Assembly: GCF_032854445.1 (NCBI RefSeq)
Contig: NC_088302.1
Coordinates: 35,220,191 to 35,284,190 of the forward strand
Origin: Liolophura sinensis
Taxonomy: Eukaryota; Mollusca; Polyplacophora; Chitonida; Chitonidae
Direction: 5' to 3'
DNA: 64,000 bases
Under the pieces are notes generated by a model. That model searched no databases and was not told the origin of the DNA. It saw only the letters and a program-made list of their open reading frames with translations. Below are positions 49,171 to 61,607 of this stretch, piece by piece; within the stretch, counting starts at the first letter, position 1, and each line of letters begins with the position of its first letter. The translations under genes were made by a program, and so were the position numbers.

Positions 49171-49412
49171 AACTCAAAAAATTAATCTGTTAATCTTAAC
49201 AGAAAGTCTGCCATCTGCTAGAATAAACTCTTTTACCACAGTAGATTATTCTGTTAAATTTAACACAGGAATTTATTAATTTAACATAAGGATTCTATTA
49301 GACTAACAAGGCATACAGGTTGGATATGACTCAACATTGTGTTATAACAACAGAATACATTCTAGCATCACTCAAACACCAAGCTTAAACTTAAGATTAA
49401 TTTCTTGAGTGT
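49171..49412. mobile_element. Related MITE copy in intron 2 of the 412-aa gene
   Basis: Left AACTCAAAAAATTAATCTGT, TTAATCTTAACAGAAAGTCT and right AGAATACATTCTAGCATCAC, TTTCTTGAGTGT match the 39.6 kb element, as does the middle (GGATTCTATTAGACTAACA). The arms are eroded and the TA duplication is not clear, so it is older. Confidence 0.7.
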
Positions 49413-50285
49413 TTTATGTAAGGCTGTGTACCCATACATCAAACAATTAATTTAATACATCATTAATTGCTTAGTGAAGTACAGCACTTTGTTCCAGTCT
49501 GATTGGCTACTATCAAGTCATGTATTCCATGATTGGAAGATGGGATGCTTTTCTGGTAGCTGGCAATGAGTTGATGTTTTAGAAGCTTCTATGCTTGTAC
49601 ATATTGAACAACTTTGAACATAACGTAAAGCATAAAAAAGATGAACTGTAGGAAGTAAAAAAAAAATGTCTTGTGTAGTAAATGATATAAGGGTTTATAC
49701 TGTTGTTCACAAACACAACATAACCTACAGACATAATGTATTTATTTGTTGGGTATATTTCCTGTTTATTATGGCAGGAAGATGTGTGAAGGAAACCATA
49801 TAGGCACCTCCAATGCTCTGGAATATGGTTCTAGCCATTCTAATCGTCACCTGGATATGAATCCTTGGAGTCCCTGGTGAAAGGCTACAGTGGTCAGAAC
49901 TGAGGTTGTCTAGGATGAGACTGGTCAGCACACAAGGGCTCGTTAGAGCACATACCTTAAATGACCATCAATTTCGTTCATGACCAACTTGCACATTTTT
50001 CCTGATTCTGGGAGTTTTACTGATGTTACAAAGTTATTCTGAGGTTTGCTCAAAACATGGGATGATATTCTACTGGAAAATTCTAAGTTTCAGCACCAAA
50101 AATAATAATTTGTGACATTAATTTATCTCTAAAAATGTGCATTTGTTGACAAAATTTTAGGTCATGTAGGGTAGTTAAATCTTTAAAACTATTTAGATAT
50201 TTATTATCTATATGGAAGTTATACATGTGTTAACTATACTTAGAGCAGGGGCTTTTAAGTACATATGCATGATTCAAAACTGCCT

Positions 50286-50415
50286 AGTATGTGGGGAGGT
50301 CTGCCAGCAACCTGCAGATGGTCGTGGGTTTCCCCCAGGCTCTGTCTGGTTTCCTCCCACCATAATGCTGTCGTATAAGTGAAATATTCTTGAGTACGGC
50401 GTAAAACACAAATCA
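50286..50415 (+). mobile_element. SINE-A, 5'-truncated, in intron 2 of the 412-aa gene
   Basis: Body from GTGGGGAGGTCTGCCAGC to GGCGTAAAACACAAATCA, with a ~9 bp deletion after CATAATGCTG and no AATA repeat tail. It is antisense to the host gene. A weak reverse-oriented tail remnant lies at about 50728-50785. Confidence 0.75.
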
Positions 50416-50848
50416 TAGAAAAAAATACTTTGCCTTCACAGTCAGGGCTGCTCAGCCCATACATGTCTGATTATCAAAAGTTGTTTAGTTTAGTCGTTTA
50501 AGAATAAATTACCTGGAGTTGACAAATGGCAAATTTTGCTTGATTCATCCACCTTATAGGTCCACTTTAGAGTTTTGTGAGAAGTTTGATCAATCTTATG
50601 CGAAAAGTATAAATACTACCATCAAAACTATCATTTAAAGCCTTTAGATGGTTCAAAAGGTGCATTTTAACATACGGTACAAATCTGATGAAATACAACA
50701 TGATGGTACAACTCTTCCGCCATGAATATTTATCTGATCGGTGATGGACGATGTTGTCAAGAATATTTCACTTATACAACCCTCAAAGAACACAGTGAAA
50801 ATAAATAAATGTGTAATTATTTGCATAAGTAGGTGTTGATATATGTAC

Positions 50849-51059
50849 CTATTTTGGCCATGGCTGATTTACAGCGCCTGATATCTTTGGGTATCTTGGA
50901 CGTGTAGGGAGGGTGAGTGGTGTACTGTGGCGCGAGGCCCTCTCCTAGGTGTAGGGCTGTCACCAGTTCTAAGCACTTCGCCTGGTCTGTCGGGGTAGCC
51001 TTATTGTAATAACCCTCTAAGTGTTTCTGGAAGTTGTGCGTGATATAATCTTGACCAAC
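50849..51059 (-). CDS. Unnamed 412-aa protein, exon 2
   Basis: Runs from acceptor ttatttcag to donor AAAATAG/gtacat (211 bases, entered in phase 0, left in phase 1). It encodes about 70 residues including VGQDYITHNFQKHLEGYY, a helical-looking acidic stretch (DQAKCLELVTALHLGEG), and a proline/tyrosine-rich tail (QYTTHPPYTSKIPKDIRR). No signal peptide or membrane segment is seen in it or elsewhere in the protein, so a soluble intracellular protein is inferred. Confidence 0.85.
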
Positions 51060-51480
51060 CTGAAATAACAAGCAGATATAGCATCAGGCTATTTTCACCA
51101 GCCATAAATCAATGGTTAAGTGTAGCATTTATGACACCAGGCCACCAATTAAAGCAGACCGAGTGCAACTGACGATTTGCAAGAAGTGGCAATCGGAGTC
51201 CACGGTAAGCATACGTACTGTAATTTATAAAACATTGCGCAACTGAAAGCGCAACTTTCAATACGAATTAGCCACATTTTTGTTTTCATTTAAAAGACAA
51301 TACGACACAGTTTAATGTTGGTACACACCGAACGATGTTTTCAAAATATGCCTGATTAAAAGTCGACGAGTTACCTAGGCTTATGTAGGCTTACATCACA
51401 TAAATAATATGTGACGTTGCCACGACATTGGTTATTTGAAAACCCCACAAGTGTGATGTGCCGAATTGTTTCACACTTAC

Positions 51481-51552
51481 GTTCGTTCGTAGTTTGGTAG
51501 CCATGTCTGCTGGAATTTCAGTGCTGGCCAAACCTAAGTCCAGACTGGCCAT
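51481..51552 (-). CDS. Unnamed 412-aa protein, exon 1 (start exon)
   Basis: This is the start exon of an eight-exon minus-strand gene. ATG at 51552 opens 24 codons beginning MASLDLGLAS and ending just before the donor AACGAAC/gtaagtgtg, in phase 0. The next exon begins in phase 0 at 51059. The eight exons sum to 1239 bases, i.e. 412 residues plus stop, with every junction in frame, which is strong evidence for a real gene even though the family is not recognised. Confidence 0.8.
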
Positions 51553-53168
51553 TTTCACGCTAGATGTGTGTGTCTATAATGCTACCTATTTGTTTAAACA
51601 AGTTGAACTACACCAGCACACATTGGGAGGGTCCCTACAGGGTAGTACCACATGCCCTGTTCCGGTATGTTGCCTGTGCTATCAGCACTATACTTATAGT
51701 ATGAAGTATACTAATACATGTAGAAAAAAATCAAGAAAAAAACTCGCTTTCCTTAACAGATAAATATGCATGCTTTCGCCGGGTCAAAGCACACACGATA
51801 AGCACCGTTCATTCTGAAAGTTGAAAGACCGACAAAGGGAGGGACCCACTAGAGCCTCCAAGCAATTTTTCAGTAGGCCGTTTGTTGTTGCCCTCGAACC
51901 GCGTCGCGGTTGCTAAGAGCAGTCACACAGCGATCCACGCATGGTTTAAACAGGCATGAAGAATTAATGGACCCTCTTATTTAATACACGCCTGTGAACT
52001 AGCTGGCAGAGATCTCATCATTTCATTTTCCACGATTCCAGGTCTAAGTTTTTACTTCACAACGATTTTGAACACGTTGTTTTGCAAATGCTGAGGGCTC
52101 TATTTACATATATGAACGCCCTCACATATGTATACACACAACACAATTCGGATTGATTGTCTGATTAACTAATTGATTGTTGCTTAGATTTAAGAATCCC
52201 GAACTTGCAAGATGGTGTCCAGTTTTATGGGTGGAAGAAACCGGATTGCCCTGTGTAAATTTGTGACCTATTGCAAATTACAAACGAACTTTCCAACGTC
52301 TGCCGAGTTTGGGCAACAAAATTGTGGCTTTATGGAATATTACCAAGTCATTCAGTTTGGTAAAATTACCGGTATTTATTTGAGGATGATGTAACTGAGT
52401 AAAAGAGAAATCTTAGTTTGCTTTCACATGTATGTGTTCATCGTGGGTGGTAGAAAGTCAAAGCGTTTTTATGGAGCGGTGGAACCAGGCGGAAGTACTA
52501 CCCCATCTTAGTAATGCCGCTTTGTCTTTTATTTTTTTCAGATAGACACGTTGTAGGAAATTTCTGGTGACTAAACTTATGATAGGAAGCCGGGATAAAA
52601 TGTACATTTGTCCCTTTCCTGATGTCTTTTATCTGTCTTCTTATGATTACCACAAAAGCTCCAAAATGGACGAGTTTCAAATGCTGTGGTTACAAAACTG
52701 GATGTTAGCATGCATGTATTTGTACATATTTCGGTTTAGTACTAACATCAATATCTGATCTGAACGAAAGCGAGATAGCTTGTATTAGCTAGAGACATAT
52801 AATGAGGACGCCTAAAAATGCAATAAAAGAGCTATGCCAAATCTCCACTTCCACTTCCACAGAGGAACACAAATTAGAACCCTATAATAGAAACAGAGAT
52901 TGTTTTGGAAAAGTATTTTATAAAAGTACATGTATGTATATAGGCCTTAACTGTCAATGGAATAAGATATTTCACTTTTTACCTCAGGTTATGTTGACAG
53001 TACATCTAAATATAGAAATTAAGATATAGAAACTTTTGTCCGATATTATTTACATTTTTACGTGAAGTCAGGGAAATTTCCTAATAAAATCTTAAGTAGG
53101 GGAATCAGGACCCCCATGCAGCCCACCTCCCCATCCGAAACGCACTCCTAACGAATCACCTTAAAATA
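51553..53168. other. Upstream region of the 412-aa gene; no other gene seen
   Basis: The region upstream of the minus-strand start at 51552 would hold its promoter. No TATA box at a convincing distance was found. The remaining open frames are short and not protein-like. Confidence 0.5.
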
Positions 53169-53248
53169 TAACATAATGAATTATACGTTAATGTGCATAG
53201 TTTATATTAACCACTTGTTAAACTCATTAGTAAGCTTATAATCTGCAT

Positions 53249-53362
53249 TCCCCCGGGCTCTGCCCGGTTTCCTCCTACCGTAATGCTGGCCGCCGTCGTA
53301 TAAGTGAAATATTCGTGAGCACGGCGTAAAACACCAATCAAGTAAATCAAATAAATAAATAT
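53249..53362 (+). mobile_element. SINE-A, 5'-truncated, with duplicated flank
   Basis: It runs from CCCCCGGGCTCTGCCCGGTT to AATAAATAAAT. The sequence just before it (CATAATGAATTATACGTTAA to GTAAGCTTATAATCTGC, 53169-53247) recurs just after it (53393-53460, including ATAATCTGC at 53363). The SINE is therefore bracketed by a ~75 bp direct repeat, far longer than a normal target duplication. Confidence 0.8.
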
Positions 53363-53460
53363 AATCTGCAGAATTAATGATATCCTCTATAACATAATGA
53401 ATTATACGTTAATGTGCACAGTTTATATTAACCACTTGTTAAACTCATCAGTAAGCTAAT

Positions 53461-55263
53461 AGTCTCATCTGAACGTGTTGGGTAAACTGTGAACTAACTT
53501 TGAGAATAGGCCAGTACATCAGAGTAAAAGAACCTTGGCCGAGTTATTATGCATACTTCAGTCATGTTGAATTAGAAATATCCTCTTACTTAATATTTTG
53601 GTAATGTTTGTACAAAGTCTGATATTAATTCCATGCACCAGTAGATCGGAGTAGAATGCCCTTAACATAATTTGAATTAGGCTCAGTTTCTAGTTACAGG
53701 GCCTAGATACGCTGACATATACGTCATTTGGGCCAGTATGTTGGAGTTATAGCGGACCTTAACAAATAGCTACCTATCCACACAACGACACAAACTAATA
53801 TATATCAAATCTACTGAATTTACTGTATTCCCATCCTTGGATGTTACTTGTTGTGTACACTATTAAGTTTGACAATGATTGGACAGCATAGACTGGAGTT
53901 AAACTGAACCTTAACAGAACGTTAACTTGACACAATGGCGCACGAGAAAGAGGTTCTATTCCTTTCACCAACCAAGATGATATAAACTGTCAAATAAACA
54001 GACTTGACGCAGTCATCTGGATGCAATCATCTATACACATACAACAGGCATCTTATGATTGGCAGTCAGCGATACCAGAAAACAATGTAACAGCATGCAT
54101 ATTTTGTTATAATGGCCTTGATGGATGAGTGTCAAAGCTGTTGCATCCGGAGACATTTGCAGCCATTGATGCCTATTTGGCTCCAGCTCTCTGTCGTTGG
54201 TTAAGTTGCGTCTGTATGTTACAGCGTTGAAATAACCACCAACCTAAACTGCATACAGTGATGAATTGATTAGTGGTCTGAAGCCGCACAAGAGTATTTC
54301 TCTTGTTAGACGGCGGTTACGGTTTTAGAGACAACAAACACAGGCCAGAGATACAGGATGTCAGAATATCGGCGTTGGATATATAGCCTGAAACCAGAAC
54401 AAGTTAGAGAACTCTGTGCATGCGTGCGGTCATCCGCAATCTATACTAAAATCACTGCATGACATACACCATTGGTCCTTGCACGGGTTAATAAAATCAT
54501 TGTTAAAATCAGCAAGGCATAGTCTATATAGTTAGACAGGCGTGAAGACTTACCTATAATAAATGATAACCAAGAAGTGTTGCGACAATCAAGGGACGAA
54601 AACCCAATAATGGCATTTAAAGTGAGAGAATAACTTAAATCCAGATACTGGCAGCAACACGCTTGGGACGCAGATAGACGGATTGTTGATCTGAGCAATG
54701 CGGTTAAAATAATCAATGTTGACTTACCTACAGTGGTACAGAAGTCAACATACACTTATACGTTAATCCGCTTCACCAAACCGCGTTACAAACAGAAGCC
54801 TTAATTAGTCCAGTTGACAGACAAGTTTGTCTCAACTCTGATTAAGGCTGTTTGGCACGGCTGCTTTGATTAGCGAGTAACACGCGAAGTGGGCTTGTTT
54901 TTCCACATGGCAACATGGCCAAGTGCATACCCATTGTGACGCCATCCAATAACCTCTGACACGTATCCAACGCAAAACACAACGTCGACGACGTGAACGA
55001 CTTCCTGACTTTCACGAAAAACGCGTATCGAAGTCAACGTCACAATAAAGATAACATATACATCGATGGACGAACATTTAGATTCTTGGGAGAAAATAGC
55101 AGTATTTTTTCACTGTCTGAATTCATTTAGTTGTTTGGTTTGTGTTGAAAGCCGTGCTCAAATATGTTTCACTTATGTGACGACGATCAGGTTTTAGAGT
55201 GAAGGAAGCCGGTTTCCCGGAATAAAACACCTATTTACTAGATTTCCAAGAATGAAAAGAACA
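53461..55263. other. No gene seen
   Basis: Two strongly decayed SINE-A-like stretches are possible (54285-54325 and 55130-55215, TTCACTTATGTGACGACGAT). Nothing else is recognised. Confidence 0.45.
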
Positions 55264-55463
55264 GGGGCCGATTCCACATAGCCATTTCTGACTTAAGTAA
55301 AAATTTGAAATACGCTCTTAAAGCTTATTTTTCGGCCACCTTATCAAAACTATATTAAGGCAAATGTGTCAAAATTTCAACTTTCTGCACAAAAAACTAT
55401 CTGCATTATGATATGATTTTAAATTTTGACTTAAGTCAGAAATGGCTATGTGAAATCGGCCCC
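55264..55463. mobile_element. Short MITE with ~44 bp terminal inverted repeats
   Basis: GGGGCCGATTCCACATAGCC, ATTTCTGACTTAAGTAAAAATT on the left is mirrored by AATTTTGACTTAAGTCAGAA, ATGGCTATGTGAAATCGGCCCC on the right, nearly perfectly. It is 200 bp with no coding frame. A decayed right half (TAAATTTTGACTTAAGTCAG, GTGGAATCGACCCC) lies at about 35375-35418 in the aquaporin-like intron. The superfamily is not determined because no clear target duplication was found. Confidence 0.8.
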
Positions 55464-56263
55464 AGGGCCTAAGCCCATTGGGCAAGCCTGACACAGAAGG
55501 CGACTGATGTCGGTCAACCCATATCGCTGAAACAGCCCTACATGTTTTCCATGCGACAAGCAGAAGAATTTGTGTTCTGGTTGTTTGACGGCGTTTCAGG
55601 TGGTGCTGCAGCTAAATATTTGTTTAAGATATTTTAAACATATAATGTAAATGATACTGTTTACACAGTATTTGACTGATATTTAAATTTTCTTCTTTAA
55701 TGCAAGAAAGAGATTCGGTGCGTTTTTAATAATGCCTGCTTAAGTGTATATTCTAGGACAGATGGGCAGGCCGACACGCGATCATGAATTCAAATGTGAA
55801 CTGGGTTCCATCCCCGAAAGGACCAGTGCTTGAGCAATTACTTCTTGTAGTCTAATCGATATAGACGGGCAATGGATGGTGGTTTCTGTCAGGTTTGTCA
55901 AGAGACCTAAACGGTTGTGGTTTTATTCCCAACTGTCCGGTTTCTTCCTCCTATATAAGTGTACTACAGGAGGACATGTGCAAATACAACTTTTGTCACA
56001 AAAGAAAGGGAAAAAAACACGAAAAAACACTCCAATATTTCCAATGATAACCCAAAATAGCATGGTCCTATGAATGGCGTGAACTTCATTACAGCTGTAT
56101 AAATACAGCTGTAATTACAGTGTGTTGGACCATTAAATTTGTCCTGTATTTTGTAGAGGTAAAAAAAATGTTTCGCTTCTGCTTAGAAAGGGTTGAAAAC
56201 GTCCGCAGCGCAACCTGTTGCACCGGTTAATAAATACCGCTTACCCCAAAACCCGTACACGAT

Positions 56264-56405
56264 TGTTTATTTATTTATTTGTTTGATTGTTGTTTTACGC
56301 CGTACTCGAGAATATTTCACTTATTTGGCGGCAGCCAACGTTAAGGTGGGAAGAAGCCGGACAGAGTCCGGGGGAAACCTACAACCATCTGCAGGTAGCT
56401 GCTGA
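56264..56405 (-). mobile_element. SINE-A, 5'-truncated
   Basis: Reverse-oriented copy from TTTATTTATTTATTTGTTTG to CATCTGCAGGTAGCTGC, with about a dozen substitutions. An odd near-perfect palindrome lies 150 bp to the left. Confidence 0.75.
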
Positions 56406-57534
56406 GGACGTTCCCGCGTAGGACGTGATTGTATACGTGAAATGTTATTGAGGAAGGTAAATAAACCCCAATCGACAAATATACCAGTTAATTAAGTGAC
56501 CAACTCATGAGCCATCAATATTGCGTTTGCACCATCCATGGCGAAACTATTTCTCAAAGAGGACTTGCAACGATCGTAGAGACTTAGGCTTGTCTTAAGT
56601 CCTATAATTTACGTTTCTCAAACCAAATTTAAGCGCAAGACAGGTCGTAAATTTTGTGTCCACTATATAAGGCGTTATAGGTCGGTCGTAACGTGAGAAT
56701 ATAATAGCAAGTTATAAAGGAAACGTAACCAAGACGATGATTCACAAACATTTGAAGGAATTAATGATTGAATGAAAGATTGACATTGGCAGTGTGATTT
56801 TCAGGCCGAACCTTGCATGACGAGAACACCTGAGAACCAGCGGAAGCATGTTTGTCCGACGACACGAGAACGACAACATCCCAAAACCCAACAAATAGGA
56901 AACGGACGTTTTCAAAAGCAGCTAAAGTTGACAAAAAATCGGCTAAAACCGCCGAAGTGCAGTTCGCACATTAGATAGAACAGTACAGTTCGTTTTCCGC
57001 TTGACGATCCGGAAACTGTAATGTTGGACGTAGGTTACACGAACAAGCCGGCAGTTTTAACGACTCTCATTGGCTGAGAGGCAACACACCCCCAGCATAA
57101 ATTACAGGGTGTTAAAGATGAAGGATGCGATGGATTCCGCGATTTATACCAGCTTTACCATTTTCAGGATTTACGTGTATGGCGAGGAAATATCGCAAAA
57201 TTTTGCAGCAGACACCACCAGATAGGAAAAAATGTGCTCTTTCAGCCGATTGTGTTATGTTTTTAAGTTTTCTTCTCCTTTAAATACGAATCATGTTTGG
57301 GGTGCATGATGTACATGGCGTGTAGACCTCCATGTACATACACTATCCATGGGATAACTTGTGCTAACGGCTGATGTGAAAAGTTATATGTATTTACAAA
57401 CGTACATGTAAGTTATGGGTTGTCACAGTTCTCTCATTCTTTGTTTCCAAAAGCTTCGAAAACATTTACGAATTGTTGAGAACCATTTTCAAAGCGTTGA
57501 AACAGGGCAATTAATTCCAACGTCTTCAAATAGA

Positions 57535-57664
57535 GGGTCCGTTTTCACGAAGCACTCTAATCGTTACGTTCAGTTAACTGCTACGGCAACCAGTAGCATA
57601 GGCATTACGTCGTCATGGTAGTTGCTAGCTCTTAACGTTAAGAGAGCTTCGTGAAACTGAGCCC
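57535..57664. mobile_element. Short MITE with ~30 bp imperfect terminal inverted repeats
   Basis: GGGTCCGTTTTCACGAAGCA, CTCTAATCGTTACG on the left pairs with CTTAACGTTAAGAGAGCTTC, GTGAAACTGAGCCC on the right. It is 130 bp and non-coding. It may share ancestry with the element at 38362. Confidence 0.7.
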
Positions 57665-57768
57665 AACTGGAGAAAACGTACAAGGCTGTCTTGTACGTAA
57701 ACCTGACATACGCAATTTCGCAATAGCTGTGACATCTCACAGTCAATGTCCATGGACATTAAAATATC

Positions 57769-57914
57769 TGTTTATTTATTTGACTGGTGTTATACGCCGT
57801 GCTCAAGAATATTTCACTTATACGACGGCGGCCAGCATTATGGTGGGAGGAAATCGGGCAGAGCCCGGGGGAAATCCATCTGCAGGTTGCTGGCAGACCT
57901 TCCCGCTTACGGCC
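57769..57914 (-). mobile_element. SINE-A, 5'-truncated
   Basis: Reverse-oriented, from TGTTTATTTATTTGACTGGT to CCTTCCCGCTTACGGCC. It is well conserved apart from a short deletion near GGGGGAAATCCATC. It lies 100 bp to the right of a small terminal-inverted-repeat element. Confidence 0.8.
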
Positions 57915-60067
57915 AGGAAATTAAAATGCGATAATGATGTAGAAATTCCTGTTCACAAATCTGAACATTTTCTGTCCACACATAAAGTAAAACTGTGCTT
58001 TTATTTCAGAAAACATAGCTTAACACATTGAAAGTTTACAAGTGGTCTTGACTATAGCCAATTAAAAATACAATCAAAGTTTTTTTGATTAATGGATAAA
58101 CGTGTTATTGCATTTTACCGTCGTCAAGATATCCTCTATATCCTGTTTTCAAGAAAATTTTCTTTTGCTCAAATACAAGTCGCATGATGTGTTACTACTT
58201 TCATTCTGTTTACTAAATACTATCACAAAGCATTTATTTGATTGTCACGCCCAATGCACAAAGCTAAAAATTTACAAATAAAGTGATAGTAAATACAGTT
58301 CAATATTAATTCATTCACAAGTAGATGGCACCCTGAAAGCGCAAACATCCACCTCAGCAAAATGTACAAATTCCTTTGAACACGATGGACAAAAAGATTC
58401 TCTGATTTCTTAATAGCGAAGAATTGACTAACACATTCCTCGATCCTAATGAATTGTTCCTTAGCCCAAAGCCAACCTGGGCACAAAATTTCATCCAAAT
58501 CAGTTTATAACCTGTACTGTGAAGTTGCTGACGACACACAAATAAAAGCCAGGAGATACCCCAACTCCTATGACAGAGATAATAACTCATATGACCCCTT
58601 CCCTTCAACCAATACTCTATAATCCTGACTAGATATGAATCAAGTAATGAGAACAACTTAAATACCTCCTATAGCAGCACTTCTGACTTTAGCCTACCTG
58701 TACAGCTCCCGCAGCCATTGGGGTAAGAAACACAGTAATTGTAGGTACACCTCTGACCTCAGAGGTCACAACTCAAAAGTAAGTATTTGTAGCCGAACCA
58801 AGCAAGATACCGAATTTGCTCAAAAGTGAAAAACAATATTGGCTGACAATACAAACGGTACAGTGGTTCTGGTTACATCTGTCCGACGAGGTCAAAGGAG
58901 GTTAAATATACATGTATGCATTTGTAACCAAAGATACTGAAACAAAACATGATACAGACTTTGCTATGAGATACAAAAATGTTCCTGAATACTGGTACGT
59001 TTGAGATTACATCTGACCTCCAACATATGGAGTCTCTTATCCTTCTTTCCTTTGCCGGGTATGCCTTCCAATAACCATCCGCTGAATAGATTTATTTCTT
59101 TATTTATTTGATTTGTTTTTTTTACGCCATCCTCACTCGACCACGGAGGCCTCAATCCACATCCCCGCTCATTTGAATGTGTGAACCTATAACAGAGGCT
59201 ACATAGAGGCATGTAATAATGCAATTCTGTATTTGACTTAAACATTGATCCAACAAAGGCAAGAAGGGGCAAATAAAGGTTATAAAATATTCCTCAAGGT
59301 GAAGAAACTTATATTTTTCAAGTAGGATATCATCCTTTAAACACCTTTCTAAAGATCAACCCTCAAAATCGAGCAAAATAAAAGACAGTCAGGGACAAAA
59401 TTTTAGGTCTAGTACAGAAATGAAACAACCCGAAGCATGTGATACTTTTTTCCCTGGCAAACTACAAGGAAGCTGCAGTTGGAAGAGTAGGAAGCACTGG
59501 TTTGTGAGAGATTTCTCTAAACCCAACATTTAATAGGCCTACTGGATAATACTTGAAGTAACAATAATACTTGTAGCTTTCACATGGAAACAGGCAAAAA
59601 AAAAAAATAAAAACCACTTGATGAAGCTAGCAGTTAAAAGACAGTGCTCATCTTTGGTAAAATTTTACCAGAATCCAATCAGTTTCCCATAACTGGTCAT
59701 GCAGGAATCCATATAAAGCCATTTTTGAATTCCTTCAAAGCCATTTTGAATTATTGGTTTTAAGGATACATGAAGAGGTATTATAAAGTGAAGAGTATGG
59801 TTTTAAGGAAAATGAAGAAAAATAAGCCTAAAAAAGGAGAATACATTTTATACATACTTATACTGGGATTTTACATACTGGGAATATTCAGAAATGAAGT
59901 CATCGATAAAATACTGGGAAAGTGGGACCCAATTCAGGCTCTACCCCCACCCTTCCCCACAAACAAAGTTCTTTAGACAACTATTACCCTTGACGTCACC
60001 ATTGCAGGCTACTTAATTTCGAGACTAACCACTGGGGTCTAAGGAATGTAGTTTACAGGCATTTTAG
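57915..60067. other. No gene seen
   Basis: AT-rich with several 60-100 codon minus-strand frames that lack splice context and protein-like composition. Only the deleted SINE-A at 59099 is recognised. Confidence 0.45.
59099..59160 (-). mobile_element. SINE-A with the whole body deleted
   Basis: In reverse orientation the tail (TTTATTTATTTGATTTG, TTTTACGCCATCCTC) is joined directly to the tRNA-head end (CGACCACGGAGGCCTC). About 200 bp of head and body are missing, so this is an internal-deletion derivative. Confidence 0.6.
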
Positions 60068-60338
60068 GGGCCTCTGTGGCTCAGTTAGTTAGTGCGCTAG
60101 TGCAGCGTAAGGACCCAGGAGTCTCTCACCAATGCGGTCACGGCGAGTTCAAGTCCAGCTCATTCTGGCTTCCTCTCCAACTGTACGTGGGAAGATCTGC
60201 AGCAACCTGCGGATGGTCATGGGTTTCCCCCGGGCTCTGCTCGGTTTCCTCCCACCATAATGCTGGCCGCCTTGGTATAAGTGAAATATTCTTGAGTACG
60301 GCGTAAAACACCAATCAAATAAATAAATAAATAAATAT
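60068..60338 (+). mobile_element. SINE-A, full-length copy
   Basis: This is the best reference copy. The 5' head is tRNA-like with A-box region TGGCTCAGTTAGTTAG and B box GAGTTCAAGTC. A ~100 bp body follows (TCCTCTCC.CTGTACGTGGGAAG, GGGTTTCCCCCGGGCTCTGC, TTTCCTCCCACCATAATGCT). The tail GTGAAATATTCTTGAGTACG is followed by GCGTAAAACACCAATC and AATAAATA repeats. The head and internal promoter show a Pol III, LINE-mobilised SINE. Its tail is of the type reported in many molluscs; the RUDI/V-SINE group is a possible match that needs an alignment. Confidence 0.9.
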
Positions 60339-60723
60339 AGCAATTTTACATCCCAAGAAGAAGGCTGAGAAGCTTTTTAACACTTTCACATGTTAGACCA
60401 CATCCTGAACTCCATATTAAGAAATAAAACCGTTTCATGTATCCTTTAATCCTTACTCTCAAGGCAAATATTTGATAAAATGCATCGACTGTCTCAGAGA
60501 TCAATACTTAATTCTTCTTACAAATACAATCCTTTGTGACAGCTTAGAAAATCATTTTTTTGGTGGTTTCTTTATGGGAATGCAAACGGACACATGTAAC
60601 TATCAAGTGCTGTGTAATAAAAGCTTGCTATTACATGCTTCTATGTGCTCCTACATGTGCTTAAGGGTTTTTGGCCAATTATTTCCATTATAAATGAGTA
60701 TTAAATAACCTCCATGTTTTGGC

Positions 60724-60900
60724 ACTATATTAAAAGCATGGACATTACAGACATGTTTGTATCACACAGCAAATGGCAAGCAATATTCTTTAATATAATA
60801 CTCAATATAGTATTTAAAACGTTCCTTGTTCCTGGGACTATATTAAAAGCACGGACATTACAGACATGTTTGTATCACACAGCAAATGGCAAGCAATATT
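60724..60900. repeat. Direct repeat, 113 bp spacing, two copies
   Basis: ACTATATTAAAAGCATGGAC ... GCAAATGGCAAGCAATATT occurs at 60724 and again at 60837 with one clear difference (CATGG/CACGG). The 62-codon frame across it is not taken as a gene. Confidence 0.9.
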
Positions 60901-61607
60901 AAAGAAACACCGTCCATCTGACACCTTAAAAGTGAACAAGGCTGTTAATTTTCATAAAAATTGTTATCAATATGCATCACTTGTGACCCTAGTTTCTCAA
61001 CCTTTTCTTATTTGAACAAGCAACTTTCAGTGCAATTTAAACACATTTACAGTTCGATTTTTGAGACAAAACTAAATTGGTTGGATTGGACTATTTCAGA
61101 GCTTCTTAAGAAAGTGCAATTTTATCAATCATCAAATAATAATGCCTTCAGAATATGCTTGAATGAACACCTTGCAAACATGCGAAAAGGTTGAAAAATT
61201 ACAGTATTGTATAAGATTGTGGAAGTTTTCTGTGTAATTCTAATATAAATGTTTAAAATTATCCAATGTAACTTTGTCTGGCAAATGTCCATCAAATTCT
61301 ACATATGTTTTTACAACACTGCAATGTCATCAGTGGTGCCTCTTATTCAAGTTTACAAAAATGTTAATTTTGTCTGATGCTGTTTATTGTCAGATGAATG
61401 AGCCAGGTCAACAGGAAATCCAAGGAGAACAAGCCACAGTGTTTTGAGCAAATTATTGACCTTATGTATTTGTGAAGTTATTTCTCGCCAAAAGTAGGCT
61501 ATAAACGATATGAATATACACAAAATTACAGAAAAGTACAGAAATATGTGGCACAACCATCACCATGTATTGACATGAAGCGAAACAAAAACCTTTGCAG
61601 TTCATCT

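Noticed and set aside
51458-51763. 101-codon plus-strand frame
   Set aside because: It is antisense to exon 1 of the 412-aa gene, which has a start codon, a consensus donor and phase agreement.
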